From: Azolla caroliniana
Lineage: Eukaryota; Polypodiophyta
Assembly: GCA_043228905.1 (NCBI GenBank)
Contig: JBHGNT010000013.1
Location: 8,494,001 to 8,558,000, forward strand
Length of the DNA: 64,000 nucleotides
Reading direction: 5' to 3'
The notes below the pieces were generated by a model. It ran no database searches. It saw only the letters and a program-made list of their open reading frames with translations, and was not told the DNA's origin. This document shows positions 1-9,803 of the stretch, one piece after another. Both the position numbers and the translations under genes were made by a program. Within the stretch, counting starts at the first letter, position 1; each line of letters begins with the position of its first letter.

Positions 1-1116
1 TGCAGAATTATAGATGGTCCATAAGTTTGACGTATTTGATTCCATAAGTTTGATATATATAATTCTATTGGTGGAAATGAAAATGATTCTCTGACTTATT
101 CTGTGTTATAGGAATCCTTTCCAGTGTAAAGGCCCAAAAACTGTATTTTGTTTGATAATTGATATACTAATGATTATTGCCTTTGATTGCTAAAGAGGAA
201 AAGCTTGAATAAACACTTCAAGAAAATGTACATCTTGTAGTTGTCACTAAAAAATGTGATGACTGAATGTGTAGGATAAAGCAGTAGTGTTTCTATTAAT
301 CAAAGTTCCAAATGGGGCAATCCTAACTATAGATGAGGATAAAACTAGGTTTCTCCATTTTCGCTCTAATAACCTGAGCTTGGTACTATCTTTAAAAACA
401 CATTTTCGTGAAGCTTGTAATACAAGTGGGAAAACCTCTCTATAGGGGGAAGGAAAACCCACTAACTTGCAAGTCTCAACTACACGAATTGGGGATGATA
501 ATTTTAACCTTGTGTGATTATGTGAATTGTAAAAAAGCTTTTATTGGTCTCAGTCGTCTGGAAAGAATAGCTATATAAGAGTAATCCAACCTATACCTGA
601 CTAGTATAATACTAAAAGTAGAACATAAAAGTAATCAGTGACAGCTTGAAACCGACTCTTAAAATGACTCACTCTCAATCATACATCAAATAGAACACAA
701 CCTTTGGAAATGCAATTAAAATTTGTGAGGGTAGCATTAATGTCTACTCTTTTCGACTGTGTTATCTTCGGAAAGATTTTACTCTTTATCTCTAGCATGC
801 GAATAACTTACAATATATAGTCATACACACCAAAAATTAGAAATTAATCCTACTAGTAGTACTTCCAATATTATACAGATTAGTGTTGTTTCCAATGAAA
901 TGCAAACCCATTTTGCTGTAGTTATAAATATTCCATGCTGCTCGATGCAAAACCCACTGCATATGGACAAATCCTACTTGATCAAAATCGCATTTCCAAA
1001 ATAGGTTACTTGGAACCGAAATTGTATACTGCTTATGGCAGAGCAAACTAGTTTAATCACCTCAATGAAACATAACTTATGGTATTTTAGCTCTGCTATT
1101 GGTACAATATGTCCAA
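1..1116. other. 3' flank of the TPR gene, no gene seen
   Basis: This is AT-rich sequence downstream of the minus-strand TPR gene. It should contain that gene's 3' UTR next to 1116. I see no open frame with recognisable protein motifs, no LTR ends and no tandem repeat. Short open stretches at 247-462 and 837-1046 on the minus strand look like chance. I could not place a polyadenylation site with confidence. Confidence 0.5.
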
Positions 1117-3504
1117 CTATTGTTCAAAGTTTTCTTGGTCTATTCTTTGCATCCCAGGTTGTTGCATAATCTTTGATTTCTTGTTTTTCTTAGAACTCGA
1201 CTCCAATGATGCCATTCGAATAGCATCATTCATACGATTAACCTTGGCATCCACCATGAGCTCATCCAAATCACTTTTCTCTAAAGACTCTGGTGGACAC
1301 AGTTCCATGTATTTCTTAAAGTTCTCTTCAGCTTTATCCTTCTGGTCCATCAATGTGTATACAAGTCCCTTATAACAAGGTGAAAAACAAAGCTATTCAA
1401 TAAACATAATATTTGTTGTGATTCTTGTTTAACTGTATTTTTATCTCTAAGAAAAAAGCCAAAATTTTGAAAAACGAATTGGCTAATATAATAATACCCC
1501 TCGTATCAGGGCCAATATCAATACCAACCCTCATTCAACAAACATCATGGCATACCCCTGATAAACAAAAACTAAACTACTGCATCTTTCAAGATGTCAT
1601 TAATAATTAAATTGATATAATCAAATTTGAACGAATGCACACTTCTTTTTTACCTTGAAATCAATATAATTGAGAGCAAATGTAAAAGTATTTTCTTTTA
1701 CCTGGCACAGATATGGTCGAAAATCATCTGGATCCTCATCTATCATCCTACTCAAATGTTGTAATGCATGTTCAAATTTCCCCTATGATATTGCAAACAA
1801 GTTTAGATTCTGATTCTCGATTCCTCGTCTACTCAATTAGAGAATAATTTCTACAATGTATATAACTTGTTTCTTGAACACACACAAACACATATGCAAC
1901 ATCTACTCACAAGTTGAATATAGAATTGACCAAGTAACATTCCGAGATTTCTTGCTTCAATATTTTTCTTTTCCATCTGAGCTCTCTCCAGCGCTTTTTG
2001 AATGAGATTCAAGGCCCGTGACCCTTCACCTACTTTATTTAAAAGCATTACAAATCCCTAATTGAAACATCAGAATCCATGAAGATATTAGGTACACTCA
2101 ATTGATCTGATACGTTGAAAATGAGGTAACATTTTTGAAAAACTTGGTCATACAGATGTTAATAAACATTTCTAACAATAAACTTTCTAACAAAACATGT
2201 TAGTAGACTAAATCCAAGATCATTTGCAGACATTGTCATAAAAATTAAAAAACACCACTAGTGTTTGAATTATGCCCCTCGTTTTGGAGGAATTTTTTTT
2301 CCAAAAGAGGTGCAATCTGGTAACTCTCCCATTAAACTGATAAATGCATAATGCAAACAGAACTATGAATTTAAAATTTCACCTGTAGGAACCTGGCAGA
2401 CAAGGGCTCATGATCAAGAAGTTCTTGATACTCCATTTTCGCCATCTGGATGTCCCCAAGAAACTCATGGGTTCGAGCTTTGAAGAATTTCCATTTCAGT
2501 CGATTAGGTTGGATTTCGAGCAACGTTTCAAGCACAGTTAGGGCACGGAGCATGTCTTGCCTCTTTATGACAGCACGGAGCAGAAGCTCCAGTATTCTAA
2601 AATCGCCTGGATGCTTGGAAAGCTCTTGCTGCAAACTATACATATATGAGCCCTCAGGTGTGGGAATTCCTCTCCAAAAACCGTCACTGAGACGAAACCT
2701 CTCTAAAGATTTCACGTCATCATTCTTCAGTGCATTTAGAGAGGCACGTTTTTTAGGATTGGAACTTGCATATTTCCGAACATTGGGAAGATGAGTGCTT
2801 CCCATGGCATCGGAAGACTTATTTCTCTTCAGATCAGAATCACAAACTTTCAAAACATCAGAAGGTTGGGCATTTCCTGAAGCATCTAAAGATGCATTTT
2901 TCTTCGAAACATCAGAAGAAATGGCATTTCTCTTAATATCTGTGGCCATTTCTTTCTCCTCAGTCGAAGAAGAGTTTTCATCATCAGCCACTGTTGTTTT
3001 CACCTTATATAAAGAAGAGTTTGCATCATCGATGACCACTTCTGTCTCCTTTAAAGAAGTTTTAAATCCTTCAAGGTTGTCTTCGCAAGTAATATTAGTT
3101 GGTTGGATACAAGTACTTGCAATTGCCTTCATGTTGGAATTGAGGCCTAGACCTAAGATAAGGAGACATTTTCCAAGGAATGGCAAGACATGGTGGTGTA
3201 TATTAACCCTGATTTCTTTTCTCTTATAAGAATAAGTTGACACTTTCTTATGTGAAGCTAAACCCTCAGGTATCCATGACTTCCATAAACTTTCATCATC
3301 ATCATCAGCAGCAGCAGCAGAAGAGGAAGAAGAAGAAGAAGAAAGAGAAGACGAGATTTTGAGAGCATGTTTACCTGGAGGTTTGAATGGAGTCTTCACA
3401 TGTGGGTGGGGTAGAAGTGATCGCCCACTGAAATGCTGAGAATTCAAACTCTGTTTTAGCCATGGATTCCTTTGGAATCCCACAGCGTGAAGCGGAGATA
3501 TCAT
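1117..3504 (-). CDS. Chloroplast-type TPR protein (SLOW GREEN 1 / chloroplast lumen common family-like), 4 exons
   Basis: I read four exons on the minus strand: 3504-2383, 2057-1911, 1782-1702 and 1368-1117. They total 1602 nt, or 533 residues. All three introns are GT-AG and phase 0; the donors read GTGAAA, GTGAGT and GTAAAA, and each acceptor ends TAG or AAG. The first ~60 residues are Ser-rich and basic, like a plastid transit peptide. A hydrophobic stretch near residues 105-125 could be a thylakoid-transfer or membrane segment. A low-complexity Lys/Ser/Asn linker follows to about residue 290. Helical TPR-like repeats fill the rest: LEIQPNRLKWKFFKARTHEF ends in exon 1, DEDPDDFRPYLCQ is in exon 3, and GLVYTLMDQKDKAEENFKKY opens exon 4. 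These resemble plant plastid TPR proteins needed for chloroplast development; that family call is from memory of the family. The frame is intact across all junctions, so this is probably a live gene and the only cellular gene here. Localisation is inferred. Confidence 0.85.
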
Positions 3505-3859
3505 TGCTATCTATTGATGTATCTGTCTATGAGAGCATACCTCGTTTGCCCTTTCTTTCTTTCTTTTCTCTGAGTTTATCCAACCTGGGAGGGGCTTTCA
3601 CTTCATGTTTGCTTTAAACTCTTCTTCTTCTTCTTCTTCTTCTATTACTACGTAGGTTCTATCCTGATTCCCTACTCTAAAACCACCATTTATTTATGTG
3701 CACATACTCTATACATACATACATACATATGTATGTATGTATGTAATATAAATATATTATGGGCGCGTCACAACGCTTGTGTGCTCGGGTGTAAACTGGA
3801 CTCACACACACACACAAGTCCGACCGACCGCTTGTCTGTGTGTCTGTGTTACGGGCATG
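3505..3859 (-). promoter_or_regulatory. 5' UTR and promoter region of the TPR gene
   Basis: Upstream of the TPR start codon there is a (TTC)n tract on the plus strand at about 3621-3642, which is a GAA-rich leader on the gene strand. A TATA-like stretch (TATATTTATATTA on the minus strand) lies near 3746-3760, about 245 bp before the ATG. A perfect 34-bp palindrome of CATA/TATG repeats spans 3712-3745, and CA/TG microsatellites lie at about 3802-3850. Retroelement-related sequence begins at 3860, so the undisturbed promoter is at most ~355 bp. The TATA assignment is by position only. Confidence 0.45.
3712..3745. repeat. 34-bp perfect palindrome of (CATA)n/(TATG)n
   Basis: The sequence reads as CATA repeats up to a central CATATG and then the mirror TATG repeats. 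Every position pairs from 3712 to 3745. It lies next to the TATA-like sequence of the TPR gene promoter and could form a cruciform or vary in length between individuals. Confidence 0.8.
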
Positions 3860-4808
3860 ACCATATAATATCCCGTGGTGAGAATTTACCATAGTATTCT
3901 ATACTCGTGGATAAGTGTGAGGGTTAAATGAGAGTGTAAAGAAGGGGAAGATTACTTTTAATCCTCGGGATTGAGACAACCCATTAGGCCAAGTGTGAAC
4001 TTGCCTGGGGGCCTTGGGTATCGCTATAAATATGAAGCCTAGCTACCCTCATTTCTGTTAGGAAACAGATCCCTCCGGATGAGGAGTACCCGGCTACAGA
4101 TGACCCGGTGAGAATCAGATGATGAAGACCCGGTTAGAACCGGATGAGGAGTACCCGACTACGGATGACCCGGTGGGAACCGGATGACGAGTACCCGGCA
4201 AGCGCCGGATGATGCAGGCCCGGTGAAGAGTGCTCACCGGATGAAGGGACATATTCGTAAATATGTTTCTGAGAGTCCATCGGATCTATATTTATAAATA
4301 GCCGAAAAGTCATTTTAGTATAATAAATATGACTTAGGGCAAACTATCGTTGAGGTCTGTGATGTTGTTGTTATTGTTGGCGCAAGATTAGAGCGCGCAA
4401 CTGTGTACAGAGAGAGTGAGAGAGAGGAAGAGGTCGTTGCCTCTGTTGTAATCGCCGCCTGTGGCGAAGATAGAAAGCTCGAGGTTGTTGCCTCGGTGCT
4501 TTACCATTTTGTACATTCTGACATAGTGATAGTTTGCAGTCTGTGGGCTGTCGTGGTTTTTCCCGTATTTGGGTTTTCCTTGTAAACATCCTGTGTACTC
4601 TTCTCCTCACTGTGTCGTGCCTTCTTTCCCCGTTTTTCTGTGTTTTATGATTCTAAGCTCGGTTGTGGCCGAGCGTTGTTCATCGGGAGCGTGTGTTCTT
4701 GTCAATTTCATCATCTCTTGACTACATCGAGACTTTGTTCTTGTGGTGGGTCAACCATATAATATCCCGTGGTGAGAATTTACCGTAGTATTCTATACAC
4801 GTGGATAA
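3860..4808. repeat. Two tandem copies of a ~240-bp intergenic unit, first split by a solo LTR, second cut by CopH
   Basis: The 55-bp block at 3860-3914 recurs at 4754-4808 with about two mismatches. Subtracting the 649-bp solo LTR and one 5-bp TSD leaves a repeat period of about 240 bp. The first copy contains CTATAAATATGAAG near 4024, which looks like a TATA box, so the unit may be an LTR or a small nonautonomous element. The second copy stops exactly where the CopH LTR starts at 4809. I do not recognise the family. Confidence 0.6.
4056..4704 (+). mobile_element. Solo LTR of a CopA-type Ty1/copia element
   Basis: The ends are TGTTAGG...CTTGTCA, flanked by a perfect 5-bp duplication ATTTC (4051-4055 and 4705-4709). 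No internal region is present, so this is a solo LTR left by LTR-LTR recombination. Inside are the family hallmarks: CCGGATGA-type minisatellite repeats, the palindrome block at 4249-4333 with the TATA box, a CCGCCTGTGGCG stem, and the U5 motif that pairs CGTGG with a downstream partner. It is diverged from the young CopA copies, so it is an older insertion. Confidence 0.9.
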
Positions 4809-5526
4809 TGTTGAGAAATCGTTGTGGAAATTTAATTCACAATGAACAGACAATGTTGAAATACGAATTACAAAAATGCCAGAAAGACAAGACACACAAC
4901 AGTGCACAGAGATTTACGTGGAAACGCTAAAACGGGGAAAAAACCACTGGTGAACAGATTCTTCACTATACAAAGTGGATATACAACACCGAGAGGAGTA
5001 CAACACTCTGTTGAGTGTATCAGCCACACAGGGCTCTTCGCGTCTGCTGTTACAAACACAACTATGGCGCGCGGCTCACGCTACTCTCTCTCTCTCACTC
5101 TCACTCTCTTCTGTTCTACAACCTCGGTTCTTACACTGTTCTGCACATACACAATTCTAGCTAAAAGTTTGCCCTAGTTGCATATATACTTACGCAACTT
5201 TCTGGTTATTTACATACGTAGCCCTCATGGGGCGCACACTTAGACTATTTACAATTATAGTCTCCCGAGTTGGCTATATACACGTTTCTGGTTTCAGTCA
5301 CTCATCAACTCGGCTCCTCTCTCTTTCCCATCTGGAGGGACTTGTTTCCACACATCATCATCATCATTATTACTATAATAATAATAGTTGAATCTTCAAG
5401 CAGTCGACTCACAGTTTTCGACTCTTCGACTGTCGGCTTTCTGAACAGTCGGATCTTCCCTGTCATCAACTGTTGGCTTTCCGATTAGTCGGTTCTTCCT
5501 CCCACTAGAGGGACATATTTCCAACA
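4809..5526 (-). mobile_element. 3' LTR of copia element CopH
   Basis: On the minus strand the LTR starts TGTTGGAAATATG and ends CTCAACA. A purine-rich tract (GTGAAGGGGGAGTT) lies directly before its start, in 5527-5540. The LTR shares the architecture of CopA LTRs (TATA-proximal palindromes at about 5176-5263 and a U5 CCACG/CGTGG pair) but little primary sequence. It carries a CAT/ATT trinucleotide run near 5355-5390. The outer flank at 4804-4808 is GATAA; the other end of the element is not present to test a TSD. Confidence 0.85.
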
Positions 5527-5758
5527 AACTCCCCCTTCACTCTTGTGGGAGGAAATCTGTCAGTCCTATATTTTGTCGACAAACTCTGAGTCTGTCCATA
5601 GGTAGGTTCTTCGTCAGCATGTCAGATCCACTGTTGTCGATATGGATCTCACAAGGGAAAACTCTCCTTCTTCGACTCTCTCCTGCAACTAGTAATACCT
5701 TCTCTGTATGTGCTTGGTCCGGGAATGGTATGTCGCGTTCTTGGCTAGATGTATGGCT
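5527..5758 (-). pseudogene. CopH RNase H C-terminus remnant
   Basis: Minus-strand translation contains the copia RNase H tail AIHLAKNAT near 5758 and, after a frame change, NSGSDMLTKNLPMDRL close to the stop, followed by the polypurine tract and the 3' LTR. Only about 75 codons remain. The sequence switches to GypI at about 5758. It is a broken 3' end, not a gene. Confidence 0.8.
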
Positions 5759-7130
5759 CCGAACTTTGGGAAAATTGCCCGATACCTGGACAAATTTTGT
5801 CACAGTTTTCAAGGGCCAATTTCTGCAACCTTCCTCTCGAACCGAGATAGCACAAGCTTTAATGAACCTCTCTAGTAGGAAGTTTTCCTCGCTAGAAGAC
5901 TATGTCCACCATGCTAGAACCCAAATCCAAAAATTGGGTCTAGAAGGGGACAATTGGTTGATAGCTTGTTTTGTCAATGGCATCCCCAATTCGGACTATC
6001 ACTAGATAGTGCATGATAAGGATCCAAAATCCTTCGAAGAGGCCGTTGAAATAGTTCTTTGCTATCAACGCACTTCGAAGAAGAAACATAACAAACACAA
6101 CGAAGCACCCGGGGCTCAGCAGTCGCAATTTGTTGGGAAATGCAAGACACCCAATGAATTCATGGATCGCGATTGTAAGCGACAACATCCTTTTTGCGTA
6201 TTCTGCAAAAAGAAGGGTCATACAAAAGAACAATGTCTAAAGCTCCAACGGAAAGAGCAGGACAACAATGCAAAAGTTGCAGACCATAAAGGTCAGATTC
6301 CTATTGTCCTTGAGGTCTATACACATCATTTAAGTAATTGTCAATGTTCTTTCCCTCACTATGTATTGGGACCCAATGATTTACTACGTGCAAACGGGTA
6401 TATCAATGGATCTCCCATACAATTTTTATTTGATTCGGGAAGCTCACACAATTTTGTGAATGATCGTTTGGTTCAGATATGGGGAATCCAACCCACCGTA
6501 AGTGATCACACTTATTAGGAATTTCTATTGATACTTATATAGAGTAAGTAGACTTCCATGTAATGAATCTTTGTACCACTAATGTAATACTGGGTTATCC
6601 CTGGTTTTTTAATAAAAACTCTTCTTTATCTATTGATTGGGTTCATCATTCAATTACTTTTGTACTGAACGATTGTACTCATTTTATTCAATGTTTTAAA
6701 AAACAATCTCTTTCAATTGTTTCCTCACCATCAATATTCGAGTTGTCTTGTTCTACTTTATTTTATTGTATACTTGATTCAGACATTCACGTTTACAATA
6801 TCGATAATGTCTCGGGTCAATTATCATATTTTGAACAAAAACAACTTGATGAAATCATAAATGATTTTCGTGATGTTTTTCCGAGTGAACTACCACATGG
6901 GTTTAATACCTTCTAAATGTAATATAGACCATCGTATGGATATTGTACCTGACATTGCACCAATAAGTATACCTCCTTATCACTTAAGTCGATCCAAAGA
7001 GGATGAGGTATCTAAGCAACTCAAGAACTATTTACGAATGGGTTATATACGTTATAGTAAATCTCCATGGGGTGCACCTGTTCTCTTGGTAAAAAAGAAA
7101 GAGGGCACATGGCATATGTGTATTAATTAC
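5759..7130 (+). pseudogene. GypI: degenerate Ty3/gypsy gag-protease-RT start
   Basis: The plus-strand reading holds gag residues (FKGQFLQPSSRTEIAQALMN), then a CCHC zinc knuckle CVFCKKKGHTKEQCL near 6196-6240, then an aspartic protease motif FLFDSGSSHNFV near 6424-6460. The RT N-terminal block follows, ending GAPVLLVKKKEGTWHMCINY. Stops interrupt it (for example at 6003-6005, 6516-6518 and 6914-6916), and the gag start and LTR are missing at the junction with CopH. It is cut at the conserved RT motif (C-I-N-Y, normally DYR) by the CopD2 LTR at 7131. It is probably the oldest element of the cluster. Confidence 0.85.
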
Positions 7131-7508
7131 TATTGAGATACAAGCTCAACATTGGCCGGATTGGTGCGCAAACCGGTGCGCAACAAGAGGCCGGATTAGT
7201 GCAGAAACCGAGAGGCCGTTGAACAGATATTCCGGGAGGGAATATACTTGGGAGTTAGTGTAGGAGCTCAATTATGAGCATTGACGTACGTGTCAGTACT
7301 TCTGTCAGTCTGTATGGACTTGTATAAAAGTGCCCTCTGAGCACATCCTATGTATAGAGTTTACACATTATTTGAATTTTAGTTTTTTCTGTGTGTTAAA
7401 TCCCTCTCTGCCTCTCCCGCGTATGTCGTGTCTTAAGCTCTCCATTAAACCTGTTTTTCCCTGTTGGTATTCTGTGTTTCATATAGCTTCCTCACGTAAC
7501 ATTTCACA
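7131..7508 (+). mobile_element. 5' LTR of CopD2 (Ty1/copia)
   Basis: It is alignable along its length to the 366-bp CopD1 LTRs (24006-24371 and 38658-39023 on the minus strand). The start reads TATTGAGATACAAGCTC where CopD1 has TGTTGAGAGACAAGCTC, so the terminal TG has mutated. The end is TTTCACA, and a methionine-type primer-binding site follows without a gap. The TSD expected at the far end is ATTAC (7126-7130). The partner LTR is not in the window. Confidence 0.85.
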
Positions 7509-7520
7509 TGGTATCAGAGT
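7509..7520 (+). other. CopD2 primer-binding site
   Basis: TGGTATCAGAGT directly follows the 5' LTR. It matches the usual plant copia primer site complementary to initiator methionine tRNA (TGGTATCAGAGC) with one change at the last base. Confidence 0.85.
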
Positions 7521-7605
7521 GCGAGGGTTGAGAACCTCTGCAACCAACTTCAACTCGAAACACACAAAAAAAAAATCTAATCTCGGTGAAGAACATAAAG
7601 GAAAA

Positions 7606-9022
7606 AATGGATAGAGGTATGGCTAGTTTGCTTCCAACTGAGAAGCTCGATAGAAGTAACTACACATCTTGATTGTACAAGATGCACCAGTACCTGCTCG
7701 GACATGGATACTGGAGCTATGTCAATGGAGCGAATGATGCATCACCCGAATCGACACACAGAGACATCCCGGCCTAGGAACTGTCGGCGAGTAGAGTTCT
7801 CTACTACTTCCCGTCATGTGTGAGCGAACAACTCTTGAGCTACATTCGGGATGCAAGAATGTTGAAGGATGCTTGGGGAAATCTGAAAAAGATTTTCGCC
7901 GCAAGCACCACAACCAGGAAGCTCCAACTCCGATAGGAGTTTAGCAATGTGTGTCAACGCGACATGACAGTGGCTAACTATACACCTCCAAGATAAAGGA
8001 TATCAGTGATTCCCTCGCCTCCATAGATGTGAATGTTGAGGAGGGCGAAATGGTGCAGATCTGCCTCGGAGGATTGACGTCGAAGTTCAGAGCATTCCGA
8101 ATTGCTATTTGTACAAGGGAGAATACGTTGTCGTTTTTCGACTTGCAGTCGATGCTCCTTGTAGAGGAGAATCACGCGGGTACGTCGCCGAGTACGCATG
8201 CCGATAGCAAGATGTTGTACTCGGAGGGAAATAGGTCCCGTGGTTGTGGTGGACGAGGCGAGACGGTGCGCAATGGAGGCGGCCAATGGGAGCAAGGAAG
8301 AAGGTATTGTGGTGATGCCGACAGCAATTCCGGACCCTCCAAAAGTAGGGGGAGTCAAGGAGGCGACGAGAACCGGCAAGGGAAACACGTCGCGGAATGC
8401 TGGTATTGTGGCAAGAAAGGCCACAAGGAGAGCGAGTGCTGGAAGAAGCGCGCCGATTCGGAGAAAACTGGATCTGCATCCAGACAGACTGAACAAGGAA
8501 ATTGGCAGCGGTCGCACTACGCCGAAGGATCCGAAAAAGTTGGAAAGGGTGGAGTCTTCGTGACAAGACACGAAGCGAACTCAATGAACAAGACCACCCC
8601 GAAATTGGACGAAGTGTGGTACGTTGACTCCGGAGCGTCAAACCATATGACGAGCCATAAAGAGTGATTCTCATATATGGGAAAACCGGAACAACCGGGA
8701 GTAGTCGCAACAGGAGACGACATTCCGCGTCCAATTGTACATGTCGGTGAAGTTCCCCTCAGCCACGTCGGGCAAAAAGGGCAGCTAATGAACGTGCTAC
8801 ACGACCCGATAATTACGAAGAATCCGGTGTCGTTCGGATAGATTGTTGACCAGGGGATGCAAGTCCGGTTCACGCATCTCAGGTGCTTCATCGAGGAAGA
8901 AGGCCAAGTTATTGCGCAAGGGCGCATAGATGGGAGGATGTTCATCCTCGACACCAATGACGTAGGCACCGCCATGTTCACGAAAGGGCAAAAAGTCGAG
9001 TCGGATATCGACTTGTGGCATA
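7606..9022 (+). pseudogene. CopD2 gag-protease-integrase start, broken
   Basis: The gag begins MDRGMASLLPTEKLDR at 7606 and then meets stops at about 7670, 7779 and 7935 plus a frame change near 7980. From 8029 the frame is open through the zinc knuckle CWYCGKKGHKESEC (8401-8442) and the protease YVDSGASNHMT near 8620-8655. A stop follows at about 8665, and reading continues to DIDLWH at the start of the integrase zinc domain. CopJ inserts there. The sequence is a useful intact reference for CopD1 mutations: it keeps His in the knuckle and Gln where CopD1 has TAG. Confidence 0.85.
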
Positions 9023-9661
9023 TGTTAGATATAATCAATCATCAACCTGAAGTTGTAAATCTATCCCCATATGTGCTCTTAGAGTGCACATTTTGTGATA
9101 GCTCCCCAAATGAGGAGTGGCTAGTGTGCAACTCGACCATATGGGTTGATAAGGTGTTAATCTAGGAAACCGTAGATGTATAGGACACAATGTATTTAGG
9201 AAAGAGAGAAATAGGTAATAGGATTGGCTAATCAAGTCAACTAGAATATTTTGTGGGCAAGTTACGATGTACTTAGTCTTGAAGTATGTGCCATTGACTT
9301 CAAGATAAGTACTATCTAGCACTGGCCTATATCTAGGGAATTGGGTCATATTAAATGACAAGTTAGTTGACAAAAAAAGGAATATCTCCACTACTATCAA
9401 CTGACTTGCACATTTAATGTTATACGTAGACCAAAGATAGAATATAATCCACTTTCTTACATAGTGGTTGGATTGATCATGAGTCCCCACTAATTTTGTA
9501 GTGAGCTGGTCCAGATCCCATCTAAGCTCTAAGGTGTGAGCGCATGGGTGAACTACCATTGTGAGCTACTCTCATATGTAATAGAAGTTTTGTTTTCATA
9601 TATCCATCTATGTGGTTGTAACTCTATATACCTATCTATTCAATTCTCAATATTTCTAACA
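9023..9661 (+). mobile_element. 5' LTR of CopJ (Ty1/copia, Tnt1-like)
   Basis: The 639-bp LTR has perfect 7-bp inverted ends TGTTAGA...TCTAACA and is followed immediately by the primer-binding site TGGTATCAGAGCAAGG (9662-9677). The left flank GCATA (9018-9022) lies inside CopD2. The right end of CopJ is outside the window. Confidence 0.9.
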
Positions 9662-9752
9662 TGGTATCAGAGCAAGGTTGATCTAGATTAGGTGTATACG
9701 GGTAGTTGCTGTCTAGCAGCGCAGAGAAATAGAGAAATAGAGAAATAGAGAA

Positions 9753-9801
<49 letters not shown>

Positions 9802-9803
9802 CA
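9662..9803 (+). other. CopJ primer-binding site and leader with GAAATA/GA microsatellite
   Basis: The leader starts with the methionine-type primer-binding site. It then carries a repeated AGAAAT hexamer at about 9723-9754, followed by a pure GA run to about 9798, ending just before the gag ATG at 9804. Confidence 0.85.

Noticed and set aside
247-1046. Two minus-strand open stretches downstream of the TPR gene
   Set aside because: Short, AT-rich, no motif and no splice signals tying them to the gene.
4403-4585. Small open frames in the solo LTR at 4056-4704
   Set aside because: They lie in LTR leader sequence and are not conserved between LTR copies.
9755-9798. GA repeat as a CRISPR-like or regulatory array
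   Set aside because: Simple microsatellite in a retrotransposon leader, with no spacers; plant context excludes CRISPR.
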